Source: Ptiloglossa arizonensis (lineage: Eukaryota > Arthropoda > Insecta > Hymenoptera > Colletidae). Taken from it: a stretch of 64,000 bases of DNA. Positions within the stretch are counted from its first letter, which is position 1. Each line of letters begins with the position of its first letter. The DNA is taken from contig NW_027478440.1 in NCBI RefSeq assembly GCF_051014685.1, forward strand, positions 248,001-312,000, given 5' to 3'. A program made the translations under genes and the position numbers. Shown here one piece after another: positions 12,488 to 27,424 of this stretch. Below the pieces are notes generated by a model. The model saw only the letters and a list, made by a program, of their open reading frames with translations, was not told where the DNA came from and ran no database searches.

Positions 12488-12675
12488 CTTATACGTTATA
12501 CGTTATACGTTATACCTTATACGTTATACGTTATACGTTATACGTTATACGTTATACGTTATACGTTATACGTTATACGTTATACGTTATACGTCATACG
12601 TTATACGGTATACGTTATACGCTATACGTTATACGTTGTACGTTATACGTTATAAGTTGTACGTTATACGATGTA

Positions 12676-12680
12676 TTATA
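12676..12680 (+). repeat. Five-base unit (register slip of -2), second copy
   Basis: The TTATA pentamer after CGATGTA repeats the slip at 876-880 in the same context. It marks 12.6-13.4 kb as a copy of the stretch around 0.84-1.3 kb. Confidence 0.9.
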
Positions 12681-13107
12681 CGTTATACGTTGTACGTTAT
12701 ACGTTATAAGTTGTACGTTATACGATGTACGTTATACGTTATTCGTTATACGTAATTCGTTACACGTTATACGTTACACGTTATACGTTATACGTTTTAC
12801 GATATATGATATACGTTATACGTTATACGTTATACGTTATACGTTATACTTTATACGTGATACGTTATACTTTGTACGTTGTACGTTATACGTTATACGT
12901 TATACGTTATACGTTATACATTATACGTTATACGTTATACATTACATGTAATGCGTTATACGTTACACGTTATACGTCATACGTTATACGTTATACGTTA
13001 TACGTTATACGTTATACGTTATACGTTATACGTTATACGTTATACGTTATACGTTATACGATATACGTTATACGTTATACTTTATACGTTATGCGTTATA
13101 CGTTATA

Positions 13108-13387
13108 GGTTATACGTTATACGTTATACGTTATACGTTATACGATATACGTTATACGTTATTCATTATACGTTCTTCGTTACACGTTGTACGTTATACG
13201 TTATGCGTTATGCGTTTTACGTTATTGGGTCTACGTTACACGTTATACGTTATACGTTATACGTTATACGTTATACGTTATACGTTATACTTTATACGTG
13301 ATACGTTATACTTTGTACGTTGTACGTTATACGTTATACGTTATACGTTATACATTATACGTTATACGTTATACATTACATGTAATG
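13108..13387 (+). repeat. GGGTCT module, copy 4 of 5
   Basis: The ATTGGGTCT junction (GGG at 13,227) and the flanking ATTCATTATACG, ATGCGTTATGCG and TTACATGTAATG markers are present. It differs from the left copies: GGTTATACG replaces GGTTAGACG, GTTACACG replaces GTTACAGG, and it is one unit longer before TTACATG. Confidence 0.85.
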
Positions 13388-14087
13388 CGTTATACGTTAC
13401 ACGTTATACGTTATACGCTATACGTTAAACGTTATACGTTATACGTTATACGTTATACGTAATACGTTATACGTTATACGTTATACGTTATACGTTATAC
13501 GTTATACGTTATACGTTATACGCTATACGTTATACGTTGTACGCTATACGTTATACGTTCTACGTTATACGTTATAAGTTGTACGTTATACGATGTACGT
13601 TATATGTTATTCGTTATACGTAATTCGTTACACGTTATACGTTACACGTTATACGTTATACGTTTTACGGTATACGATATACGTTATACGTTATACGTTA
13701 TACGTTGTTCGTTATACGTTATAAGTTGTACGTTATACGATATACGTTATAAGTTATTCTTTATACGTTCTTCGTTACACGTTATACGTTATACGTTATA
13801 CGTTATACGTTTTACGTTATTCGTTATACGTTATACGTTATACGATATACGTAATACGTTATACGTTATACGTTATACGTTATACGTTATACGTTATACG
13901 TTATACGTTATACGTTATACGTTATACGTTATACGTTATGCGTTATACATTATGCGTTATACGTTTTACGTTATTCGTTATACGTTATACGTTATACGTT
14001 ATACGTTATACGTTATACGTTATACGTTATACGTTATACGTTATACGTAATACGTTATACGTTATACGTTATACGTTATACGTTATA

Positions 14088-14332
14088 CGATATACGTTAT
14101 ACGTTATTCATTATACGTTCTTCGTTACACGTTGTACGTTATACGTTATGCGTTATGCGTTTTACGTTATTGGGTCTACGTTACACGTTATACGTTATAC
14201 GTTATACGTTATACGTTATACGTTATACGTTATACGTTATACTTTATACGTGATACGTTATACTTTGTACGTTATACGTTATACGTTATACGTTATACAT
14301 TATACGTTATACGTTATACATTACATGTAATG
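14088..14332 (+). repeat. GGGTCT module, copy 5 of 5
   Basis: The last GGGTCT copy in the window (GGG at 14,172) lies 945 bp (135 units) after copy 4. It shares GTTACACG with copy 4, so copies 4 and 5 form a subgroup apart from copies 1-3. The left part of the module, before CGATATACG, is replaced by a CGTAATA-containing stretch. Confidence 0.84.
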
Positions 14333-15501
14333 CGTTATACGTTACACGTTATACGTCATACGTTATACGTTATACGTTATACGTTATACGTTATACGTTA
14401 TACGTTATACGTTATACGTTATACGTTATACGTTATACGTTATACGCTACACGTTATACGATATACGTTATACGTTATACGTTATACGTTATACGTTATA
14501 CGTTATACGTTATACGTTATACGTTATACGTTATACGTTATACGTTATACGTTATACGTTATACGCTATACGTTATACGTTGTACGTTATACGTTATAAG
14601 TTGTACGTTATACGATGTACGTTATACGTTGTACGTTATACGTTATAAGTTGTACGTTATACGATGTACGTTATACGTTATTCGTTATACGTAATTCGTT
14701 ACACGTTATACGTTACACGTTATACGTTATACGTTTTACGATATACGATATACGTTATACGTTATACGTTATACGTTATACGTTATACTTTATACGTTAT
14801 ACGTTATACGTTATACGTTATACGTTATACGTTATACGTTATACGTTATACGTTATACGTTATACGCTACACGTTATACGTTATACGTTATACGTTATAC
14901 GTTATACGGTATACGTTATACGTTATACGTTATACGTTAGACGTTATACGTTATACGTTATACGTTATACGTTATACGTTATACGTTATACGTTATACGT
15001 TATACGCTTGACGTTATACGCTACACGTTATACGTTATACGAAATATGTAATACGTAATACGTTTTACGTTATTCGTTATACGTTCTTCGTTACACGTTA
15101 TACGTTATACGTTATGCGTTATACGTTTTACGTTATTCGTGATACGATATACGTTATACGTTATACGTTATACGTTATACGTTATCCGTTGTACGTTATG
15201 CGTTATACGTTACACGTTATACGTTATACGTTATACGTTATACGTTATACGTTATACGTTATACTTTATACGTTATACGTTATACGTTATACGTTATACG
15301 TTATACGTTATACGTTATACGTTATACGTTATACGTTATACGTTGTACGTTATACGTTGTAAGTTGTACGTTATACGATATACGTTATACGTTCTTCGTT
15401 ATACGTTCTTCGTTACACGTTATACGTTATACGATATACGCTATACGTTATACGTTATACGTTATACGTTATACGTTATACGTTATACGTTATACGTTAT
15501 A

Positions 15502-15851
15502 CGTAATATGTAATGCGTCATACGTTTTACGTTATTCGTTATACTTTTTTCGTTACAAGTTATACGTTATACGTAATATGTAATGCGTCATACGTTTCAC
15601 GTTATTCGTTATACTTTTTTCGTTACAAGTTATACGTTATACGTAATATGTAATGCGTCATACGTTTTACGTTATTCGTTATACTTTTTTCGTTACAAGT
15701 TATACGTTATACGTAATATGTAATGCGTCATACGTTTTACGTTATTCGTTATACTTTTTTCGTTACAAGTTATACGTTATACGTAATATGTAATGCGTCA
15801 TACGTTTTACGTTATTCGTTATACTTTTTTCGTTACAAGTTATACGTTATA
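15502..15851 (+). repeat. 70-bp higher-order repeat, five copies (array 3)
   Basis: Five 70-bp units of the same design as arrays 1 and 2. Copy 2 has CGTTTCA, but the T-only heptamer and the AGTCTTA change of arrays 1 and 2 are absent. Its flank (15,852-16,017) carries CGAAAAATG where the other flanks read CGAAATATG. It starts the first 7.2-7.3-kb macro-repeat. Confidence 0.94.
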
Positions 15852-16369
15852 CGTTATACCTTATAAGTTATACGTCATAAGTTATACGATACACGTTATA
15901 CGTTATACGAAAAATGTAATACGAAATACGTTTTACGTTATTCGTTATACGTTCTTCGTTACACGTTATAAGTTATACGTTATGCGTTATACGTTTTACG
16001 TTATTCGTGATACGATATACGTTATACGTTATACGTTATACGTTATACGTTATACGGTATACGTTATACGTTATACGTTATACGTCATACGTTATACGTT
16101 ATACGTTATGCATTATACATTATGCGTTATACGTTCTTCGTTATACGTTATACGTTATACGTTATACGTTATACGTTATACGGTATACGTTATACGTTAT
16201 ACGTTATACGTTATACGTTATACGTTATACGTCATACGTTATACGTTATACGTTATACGTTATACGTTATACGTTATACGTTGTACGTTATACGTTATAA
16301 GTTGTACGTTATACGATATACGTTATAAGTTATTCTTTATACGTTCTTCGTTACACGTTATACGTTATA

Positions 16370-19260
16370 CGTTATTCGTTATACGTTATACGTTATACGA
16401 TATACGTTATACGTTATACGTTATACGTTATACGTTATACGTTATACGTTATACGTTATACGTTATACGTTATACGTTATGCGTTATACATTATGCGTTA
16501 TACGTTTTACATTATTCGTTATACGTTATACGTTATACGTTATACGTTATACGTTATACGTTATACGTTATACGTTATACGTTATACGTTATACGTTATA
16601 CGTTATACGTTATACGTTATTCGTTATACGTTATACGTTATACGTTATACGTTATACGTTATACGTTATACGTTATACGTTATACGTTATACGTTATACG
16701 TTATACGTTATACGTTATACGTTCTTCGTTACACGTTATACGTTATACGTTATACGTTATACGTTTTACGTTATTCGTTATACGTTAAACGTTATACGTT
16801 ATACGTTATACGTTATACGTAATACGTTATACGTTATACGTTATACGTTATACGTTATACGTTATACGTTATACGTTATACGCTATACGTTATACGTTTT
16901 ACGGTATACGTTATACGTTGTACGTTATACGTTATAAGTTGTACGTTATACGATGTACGTTATATGTTATTCGTTATACGTAATTGGTTACACGTTATAC
17001 GTTACACGTTATACGTTATACGTTTTACGGTATACGATATACGTTATACGTTATACGTTATACGTTATACGTTATACGTTATACGTTATACGTTATACGT
17101 TATACGTTATACGTTGTACGTTATACGTTATAAGATGTACGTTATACGATATACGTTATAAGTTATTCTTTATACGTTCTTCGTTACACGTTATACGTTA
17201 TACGTTTAACGTTATACGTTATACGTTATACGCTATACGTTATACGTTTTACGGTATACGTTATACGTTGTACGTTATACGTTATAAGTTGTACGTTATA
17301 CGATGTACGTTATATGTTATTCGTTATACGTAATTGGTTACACGTTATACGTTGTACGTTATACGTTATAAGTTGTACGTTATACGATATACGTTATACG
17401 TTATTCGTTATACGTACTTCGTTACACGTTATACGTTATACGTTATACGTTATACGTCATACGTTATACGTTATACGTTATACGTTATACGTTATACGTT
17501 GTACGTTATACGTTATAAGATGTACGTTATACGATATACGTTATAAGTTATTCTTTATACGTTCTTCGTTACACGTTATACGTTACACGTTATACGTTAT
17601 ACGTTTTACGTTATACGTTATACGTTATACGTTGTACGTTATACGTTATAAGATGTACGTTATACGATATACGTTATAAGTTATTCTTTATACGTTCTTC
17701 GTTACACGTTATACGTTATACGTTTAACGTTATACGTTATACGTTATACGTTATACGTTATACGTTATACGTTATACGTTATACGTTATACGTTATACGT
17801 TATACGTTATACGTTATACGTTATACGTTATACGTTATACGTTATACGTTATACGTTATACGTTATACGTCATACGTTATGCGTTATACGTTATACGTTA
17901 TACGTTATACGTTGTACGTTATACGTTATAAGTTGTACGTTATACGATATACGTTATAAGTTATTCTTTATACGTTCTTCGTTACACGTTATACGTTATA
18001 CGTTTAACGTTATACGTTATACGTTATACGTTATACGTTATACGTTATACGTTATACGTTATACGTTATACGTTATACGTTATACGTTATACGTTATACG
18101 TTATACGTTATACGTTATACGTTATACGTTATACGTTATACGTTATACGTTATACGTTATACGTTATACGTTATACGTCATACGTTATACGTTATACGTT
18201 ATACGTTATACGTTATACGTTGTTCGTTATACGTTATAAGTTGTACGTTATACGATATACGTTATAAGTTATTCTTTATACGTTCTTCGTTACACGTTAT
18301 ACGTTATACGTTATACGTTATACGTTTTACGTTATTCGTTATACGTTATACGTTATACGATATACGTAATACGTTATACGTTATACGTTATACGTTATAC
18401 GTTATACGTTATACGTTATACGTTATACGTTATACGTAATGCGTTATACATTATGCGTTATACGTTTTACGTTATTCGTTATACGTTATACGTTATACGT
18501 TATACGTTATACGTTATACGTTATACGTTATTCGTTATACGTAATTCGTTACACGTTATACGTTACACGTTATACGTTATACGTTTTACGGTATACGATA
18601 TACGTTATACGTTATACGTTATACGTTATACGTTATACGTTATACGTTATACGTTATACGTTGTACGTTATACGTTATAAGTTGTATGTTATACGATATA
18701 CGTTATACGTTATTCGTTATACGTACTTCGTTACACGTTATACGTTATACGTTATACGTTATACGTTATACGTTATACGTTATACGTTATACGTTATACG
18801 TTATACGTTATACGTTATACGTTATACGTTATACGTTATACGTTATACGTTATACGTTATACGTTATACGTTATAAGTTGTACGTTATACGATATACGTT
18901 ATAAGTTATTCTTTATACGTTCTTCGTTACACGTTATACGTTATACGTTTAACGTTATACGTTATACGTTATACGTTATACGTTATACGTTATACGTTAT
19001 ACGTTATACGTTATACGTTATACGTTATACGTTATACGTTATACGTTATACGTTATACGTTATACGTTATACGTTATACGGTGTACGTTATACGTTATAC
19101 GTTATACGTTATACGTTATACGTTATACGTCATACGTTATACGTTATACGTTATACGTTATACGTTATACGTTGTACGTTATACGTTATAAGTTGTACGT
19201 TATACGATATACGTTATAAGTTATTCTTTATACGTTCTTCGTTACACGTTATACGTTATA
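16370..19260 (+). repeat. Nested tandem duplication of about 2.9 kb, copy 1
   Basis: It starts at GTTATTCG after a TTCTTCGTTACACG marker and matches 19,261 onward. Offsets shrink along the block: 2,891 bp at the start, 2,849 near 16,953, 2,604 near 18,439, 2,590 near 18,871, all multiples of seven. Internal blocks repeat at smaller scale: the ATAAGTTGTACG to TTCTTCGTTACACG marker followed by CGTTTAACG occurs several times between 17.1 and 19.0 kb. Confidence 0.82.
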
Positions 19261-21860
19261 CGTTATTCGTTATACGTTATACGTTATACGATATACGTTA
19301 TACGTTATACGTTATACGTTATACGTTATACGTTATACGTTATACGTTATACGTTATACGTTATACGTTATGCGTTATACATTATGCGTTATACGTTTTA
19401 CATTATTCGTTATACGTTATACGTTATACGTTATACGTTATACGTTATACGTTATACGTTATACGTTATACGTTATACGTTATACGTTATACGTTATACG
19501 TTATACGTTATACGTTATACGTTATACGTTATACGTTATACGTTATACGTTATACGTTATACGTTATACGTTCTTCGTTACACGTTATACGTTATACGTT
19601 ATACGTTATACGTTTTACGTTATTCGTTATACGTTAAACGTTATACGTTATACGTTATACGTTATACGTAATACGTTATACGTTATACGTTATACGTTAT
19701 ACGTTATACGTTATACGTTATACGTTATACGCTATACGTTATACGTTTTACGGTATACGTTATACGTTGTACGTTATACGTTATAAGTTGTACGTTATAC
19801 GATGTACGTTATATGTTATTCGTTATACGTAATTGGTTACACGTTATACGTTACACGTTATACGTTATACGTTTTACGGTATACGATATACGTTATACGT
19901 TATACGTTATACGTTATACGTTATACGTTATACGTTATACGTTATACGTTGTACGTTATACGTTATAAGTTGTACGTTATACGATATACGTTATACGTTA
20001 TTCGTTATACGTACTTCGTTACACGTTATACGTTATACGTTATACGTTATACGTCATACGTTATACGTTATACGTTATACGTTATACGTTATACGTTGTA
20101 CGTTATACGTTATAAGATGTACGTTATACGATATACGTTATAAGTTATTCTTTATACGTTCTTCGTTACACGTTATACGTTACACGTTATACGTTATACG
20201 TTTTACGTTATACGTTATACGTTATACGTTGTACGTTATACGTTATAAGTTGTACGTTATACGATATACGTTATAAGTTATTCTTTATACGTTCTTCGTT
20301 ACACGTTATACGTTATACGTTTAACGTTATATGTTATACGTTATACGTTATACGTTATACGTTATACGTTATACGTTATACGTTATACGTTATACGTTAT
20401 ACGTTATACGTTATACGTTATACGTTATACGTTATACGTTATACGTTATACGTTATACGTTATACGTTATACGTTATACGTCATACGTTATGCGTTATAC
20501 GTTATACGTTATACGTTATACGTTGTACGTTATACGTTATAAGTTGTACGTTATACGATATACGTTATAAGTTATTCTTTATACGTTCTTCGTTACACGT
20601 TATACGTTATACGTTTAACGTTATACGTTATACGTTATACGTTATACGTTATACGTTATACGTTATACGTTATACGTTATACGTTATACGTTATACGTTA
20701 TACGTTATACGTTATACGTTATACGTTATACGTTATACGTTATACGTTATACGTTATACGTTATACGTTATACGTTATACGTTATACGTCATACGTTATA
20801 CGTTATACGTTATACGTTATACGTTATACGTTGTTCGTTATACGTTATAAGTTGTACGTTATACGATATACGTTATAAGTTATTCTTTATACGTTCTTCG
20901 TTACACGTTATACGTTATACGTTATACGTTATACGTTTTACGTTATTCGTTATACGTTATACGTTATACGATATACGTAATACGTTATACGTTATACGTT
21001 ATACGTTATACGTTATACGTTATACGTTATACGTTATACGTAATGCGTTATACATTATGCGTTATACGTTTTACGTTATTCGTTATACGTTATACGTTAT
21101 ACGTTATACGTTATACGTTATACGTTATACGTTATTCGTTATACGTAATTCGTTACACGTTATACGTTACACGTTATACGTTATACGTTTTACGGTATAC
21201 GATATACGTTATACGTTATACGTTATACGTTATACGTTATACGTTATACGTTATACGTTATACGTTGTACGTTATACGTTATAAGTTGTATGTTATACGA
21301 TATACGTTATACGTTATTCGTTATACGTACTTCGTTACACGTTATACGTTATACGTTATACGTTATACGTTATACGTTATACGTTATACGTTATACGTTA
21401 TACGTTATACGTTATACGTTATACGTTATACGTTATACGTTATACGTTATACGTTATACGTTATAAGTTGTACGTTATACGATATACGTTATAAGTTATT
21501 CTTTATACGTTCTTCGTTACACGTTATACGTTATACGTTTAACGTTATACGTTATACGTTATACGTTATACGTTATACGTTATACGTTATACGTTATACG
21601 TTATACGTTATACGTTATACGTTATACGTTATACGTTATACGTTATACGTTATACGTTATACGTTATACGTTATACGTTATACGTTATACGTCATACGTT
21701 ATACGTTATACGTTATACGTTATACGTTATACGTTATACGTTGTTCGTTATACGTTATAAGTTGTACGTTATACGATATACGTTATAAGTTATTCTTTAT
21801 ACGTTCTTCGTTACACGTTATACGTTATACGTTATACGTTATACGTTTTACGTTATTCGT
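19261..21860 (+). repeat. Nested tandem duplication of about 2.9 kb, copy 2
   Basis: This is the counterpart of 16,370-19,260, shortened by whole-unit and whole-block losses (one 17.2-17.3-kb segment has no counterpart). The segment at 18,439 and 21,043 appears a third time at 21,960 (917 bp later), so block-sized duplication continued inside the copy. The right boundary is approximate. Confidence 0.76.
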
Positions 21861-22837
21861 TATACGTTATACGTTATACGATATACGTAATACGTTATAC
21901 GTTATACGTTATACGTTATACGTTATACGTTATACGTTATACGTTATACGTTATACGTTATGCGTTATACATTATGCGTTATACGTTTTACGTTATTCGT
22001 TATACGTTATACGTTATACGTTATACGTTATACGTTATACGTTATACGTTATTCGTTATACGTAATTCGTTACACGTTATACGTTACACGTTATACGTTA
22101 TACGTTTTACGGTATACGATTTACGTTATACGTTATACGTTATACGTTATACGTTATACGTTATACGTTATACGTTGTACGTTATACGTTATAAGTTGTA
22201 CGTTATACGATATACGTTATACGTTATTCGTTATACGTACTTCGTTACACGTTATACGTTGTACGTTATACGTTATACGTTATACGTTATACGTTATACG
22301 TTATACGTTATACGTTATACGTTATACGTTATACGTTATACGTTATACGTTATACGGTATACGTTATACGTTATACGTTATACGTTATACGTTATACGTT
22401 ATACGTTATACGTTATACGTTATACGTTATAAGTTATACGTTATGCGTTATACGTTATACGTTATACGTTATACGTTATACGTTATACGTTATACGTTAT
22501 ACGTTATACGTTATACGTTACAAGTTGTACGTTATACGATATACGTTATAAGTTATTCTTTATACGTTCTTCGTTACACGTTATACGTTATACGTTATAC
22601 GTTATACGTTTTACGTTATTCGTTATACGTTATACGTTATACGTTATACGTTATACGTTATACGTTATACGTTATACGTTGTACGTTATACGTTGTAAGT
22701 TGTACGTTATACGATATACGTTATACGTCCTTCGTTATAGGTTCTTCGTTACACGTTATACGTTATACGATATACGCTATACGTTATACGTTATACGTTA
22801 TACGTTATACGTTATACGTTATACGTTATACGTTATA

Positions 22838-23117
22838 CGTAATATGTAATGCGTCATACGTTTCACGTTATTCGTTATACTTTTTTCGTTACAAGTTATA
22901 CGTTATACGTAATATGTAATGCGTCATACGTTTTACGTTATTCGTTATACTTTTTTCGTTACAAGTTATACGTTATACGTAATATGTAATGCGTCATACG
23001 TTTTACGTTATTCGTTATACTTTTTTCGTTACAAGTTATACGTTATACGTAATATGTAATGCGTCATACGTTTTACGTTATTCGTTATACTTTTTTCGTT
23101 ACAAGTTATACGTTATA
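22838..23117 (+). repeat. 70-bp higher-order repeat, four copies (array 4)
   Basis: Only four 70-bp units. The CGTTTCA change that marks copy 2 in the other arrays is in copy 1 here, so the lost unit is the first one. The conserved flank follows at 23,118-23,283 with unchanged spacing. Confidence 0.94.
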
Positions 23118-24904
23118 CGTTATACCTTATAAGTTATACGTCATAAGTTATACGATACACGTTATACGTTATACGAAATATGTAATACGAAATACGTTTT
23201 ACGTTATTCGTTATACGTTCTTCGTTACACGTTATAAGTTATACGTTATGCGTTATACGTTTTACGTTATTCGTGATACGATATACGTTATACGTTATAC
23301 GGTATACGTTATACGTTATACGTTATACGTTATACGTTATACGTTATACGTTATGCGTTATACATTATGCGTTATACGTTCTTCGTTATACGTTATACGT
23401 TATACGTTATACGTTATACGTTATACGGTATACGTTATACGTTATACGTTATACGTTATACGTTATACGTTATACGTCATACGTTATACGTTATACGTTA
23501 TACGTTATACGTTATACGTTGTACGTTATACGTTATAAGTTGTACGTTATACGATATACGTTATAAGTTATTCTTTATACGTTCTTCGTTACACGTTATA
23601 CGTTATACGTTATACGTTATACGTTTTACGTTATTCGTTATACGTTATACGTTATACGATATACGTTATACGTTATACGTTATACGTTATACGTTATACG
23701 TTATACGTTATACGTTATACGTTATACGTTATGCGTTATACATTATGCGTTATACGTTTTACATTATTCGTTATACGTTATGCGTTATACGTTATACGTT
23801 ATACGTTATACGTTATACGTTATACGTTATACGTTATACGTTATACGTTATACGTTATACGTTATACGTTATACGTTATACGTTATACGTTATACGTTAT
23901 ACGTTATACGTTCTTCGTTACACGTTATACGTTATACGTTATACGTTATACGTTTTACGTTATTCGTTATACGTTAAACGTTATACGTTATACGTTATAC
24001 GTTATACGTAATACGTTATACGTTATACGTTATACGTTATACGTTATACGTTATACGTTATACGTTATACGTCATACGTTATACGTTATACGTTATACGT
24101 TATACGTTATACGTTGTACGTTATACGTTATAAGTTGTACGTTATACGATATACGTTATAAGTTATTCTTTATACGTTCTTCGTTACACGTTATACGTTA
24201 TACGTTATACGTTATACGTTATACGTTTTACGTTATTCGTTATACGTTATACGTTATACGATATACGTTATACGTTATACGTTATACGTTATACGTTATA
24301 CGTTATACGTTATACGTTATACGTTATACGTTATACGTTATACGTTATACGTTATACGTTATACGTTATACGTTATACGTTCTTCGTTACACGTTATACG
24401 TTATACGTTATACGTTATACGTTTTACGTTATTCGTTATACGTTAAACGTTATACGTTATACGTTATACGTTATACGTAATACGTTATACGTTATACGTT
24501 ATACGTTACACGTTATACGTTATACGTTATACGTTATACGTTATACGTTATACGTTATACGTTATACGTTATACGTTATACGTTATACGTTATACGTTAT
24601 ACGTTATACGTTATACGTTATACGTTATACGTTATACGTTATACGTTATACGTTATACGTTATACGTTATACGTCATACGTTATGCGTTATACGTTATAC
24701 GTTATACGTTATACGTTGTACGTTATACGTCATAAGTTGTACGTTATACGATATACGTTATAAGTTATTCTTTATACGTTCTTCGTTACACGTTATACGT
24801 TATACGTTATACGTTATACGTTATACGTTATACGTTATACGTTATACGTTATACGTTATACGTTATACGTTATACGTTATACGTTATACGTTATACGTTA
24901 TACG

Positions 24905-27424
24905 TTATACGCTATACGTTATACGTTAAACATTATACGTTATACGTTATACGTTATACGTAATACGTTATACGTTATACGTTATACGTTATACGTTATA
25001 CGTTATACGTTATACGTTATACGTTATACGTTATACGTTGTACGTTATACGTTATAAGTTGTACGTTATACGATATACGTTATACGTTATTCTTTATACG
25101 TTCTTCGTTATACGTTATACGTTATACGTTATACGTTATACGTTATACGTTATACGTTATACGTTATACGTTATACGTTATACGTTATACGTTATACGTC
25201 ATACGTTATACGTTATACGTTATACGTTATACGTTATACGTTATACGTTATACGTTATACGTCATACGTTATACGTTATACGTTGTACGTTATACGTTAT
25301 AAGTTGTACGTTATACGATATACGTGATACGTTATTCGTTATACGTACTTCGTAACACGTTATACGTTATACGTTATACGTTATACGTTATACGTTATAC
25401 GTTATACGTTATACGTTATACGTTATACGTTATACGTTATACGTTATACGTTATACGTTATACGTTATTCGTTATACGTTATACGTTATACGTTATACGT
25501 TATACGTTATACGTTATACGTTATACGTTATACGTTATACGTTATGCGTTATACGTTATACGTTAAACGTTATACGTTATACGTTATACGTTATACGTAA
25601 TACGTTATACGTTATACGTTATACGGTATACGTTATACGTTAAACGTTATACGATATACGTTATACGTTATACGTTATACGTTATACGTTATACGTTATA
25701 CGTTATACGTTATACGTTATACGTTATACGTTGTACGTTATACGTTATACGTTATACGTTATACGTTATACGTTATACGTTATACGTTATACGTTGTACG
25801 TTATACGTTATAAGTTGTACGTTATACGATATACGTTATACGTTATACGTTATACGTTATACGTTATACGTTATGCGTTATACGTTATACGTTATACGTT
25901 ATACGTTATACGTTATACGTTATACGATATACGTTATACGTTATACGTTATACGTTATACGTTATACGTTATACGTTATACGTTATACGTTATACGTTAT
26001 ACGTTGTACGTTATACGTTATAAGTTGTACGTTATACGATATACGTTATACGTTATTCTTTATACGTTCTTCGTTATACGTTATACGTTATACGTTATAC
26101 GTTATACGTTATACGTTATACGTTATACGTTATACGTTACACGTTATACGTTATACGTTATACGTTATACGTCATACGTTATACGTTATACGTTATACGG
26201 TATACGTTATACGTTGTACGTTATACGTTATAAGTTGTACGTTATACGATATACGTTATAAGTTATTCTTTATACGTTCTTCGTTACACGTTATACGTTA
26301 TACGTTATACGTTATACGTTTTACGTTATTCGTTATACGTTATACGTTATACGATATACGTTATACGTTATACGTTATACGTTATACGTTATACGTTATA
26401 CGTTATACGTTATACGTTATACGTTATACGTTATACGTTATGCGTTATACATTATGCGTTATACGTTTTACGTTATACGTTATACGTTATACGTTATACG
26501 TTATACGTTATACGTTATACGTTATACGTTATACGTTATACGTTATACGTTATACGTTATACGTTATACGTTATACGTTATACGTTATACGTTATACGTT
26601 ATACGTTATACGTTATACGTTATACGTTATACGTTATACGTTATACGTTATACGTTAAACGTTATACGTTATACGTTATACGTTATACGTAATACGTTAT
26701 ACGTTATACGTTATACGTTATACGTTATTCGTTATACGTTATACATTATACGCTATACGTTATACGTTGTACGCTATACGTTATACGTTGTACGTTATAC
26801 GTTATAAGTTGTACGTTATACGATGTACGTTATATGTTATTCGTTATACGTAATTCGTTACACGTTATACGTTACACGTTATACGTTATACGTTATACGT
26901 CATACGTTATACGTTATACGTTATACGGTATACGTTATACGTTGTACGTTATACGTTATAAGTTGTACGTTATACGATATACGTTATAAGTTATTCTTTA
27001 TACGTTCTTCGTTACACGTTATACGTTATACGTTATACGTTATACGTTTTACGTTATTCGTTATACGTTATACGTTATACGATATACGTTATACGTTATA
27101 CGTTATACGTTATACGTTATACGTTATACGTTATACGTTATACGTTATACGTTATACGTTATACGTTATGCGTTATACATTATGCGTTATACGTTTTACG
27201 TTATACGTTATACGTTATACGTTATACGTTATACGTTATACGTTATACGTTATACGTTATACGTTATACGTTATACGTTATACGTTATACGTTATACGTT
27301 ATACGTTATACGTTATACGTTATACGTTATACGTTATACGTTATACGTTATACGTTATACGTTATACGTTATACGTTAAACGTTATACGTTATACGTTAT
27401 ACGTTATACGTTATACGTTATACG
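24905..27424 (+). repeat. Nested tandem duplication of about 2.5 kb, copy 1
   Basis: CGCTATACG-TTAAACATTATACG at 24,911 recurs at 27,431 (offset 2,520). Later offsets are 2,569 near 25,038, 2,499 from 25,324 to 25,873, 2,492 near 26,454 and 2,478 near 26,823, all multiples of seven. It carries GTACTTCGTAACACG near 25,345, ATTCTTTATACG blocks and the TGTTATT-AATTCG module near 26,833. Confidence 0.84.

Larger units (their letters stand above)
12488..15501 (+). repeat. Mosaic of returning left-domain modules
   Basis: Modules of the first 4 kb come back here in altered order. The ATGTA-TTATA slip context of 869-880 recurs at 12,669-12,680, the ATGTACG-ATTCG module at 12,725 and 14,664, and GGGTCT modules at 13,108 and 14,088. 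The stretch about 14,090-14,830 matches about 2,995-3,770 at offsets of 11,072-11,093 bp. A CGCTTGACG unit near 15,006, which I saw nowhere else, lies just before the 70-bp array cassette. From about 15,184 (TCCGTTGTACG) on, the sequence follows the pattern of 6,115 onward. Confidence 0.82.
15502..22837 (+). repeat. Macro-repeat of about 7.3 kb, copy 1
   Basis: Distances between 70-bp cassettes at 15,502, 22,838 and 30,020 are 7,336 and 7,182 bp; the flanks are 7,266 and 7,252 bp apart, the difference being the missing 70-bp unit in array 4. A GTTGTAAGTTG marker precedes each cassette (about 15,357, 22,690 and 29,870). The first about 1 kb after the cassette matches in all three; the interior differs. 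In this copy it is a 2.6-2.9-kb tandem duplication rich in ATAAGTTGTACG blocks and CGTTTAACG units. Confidence 0.83.
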
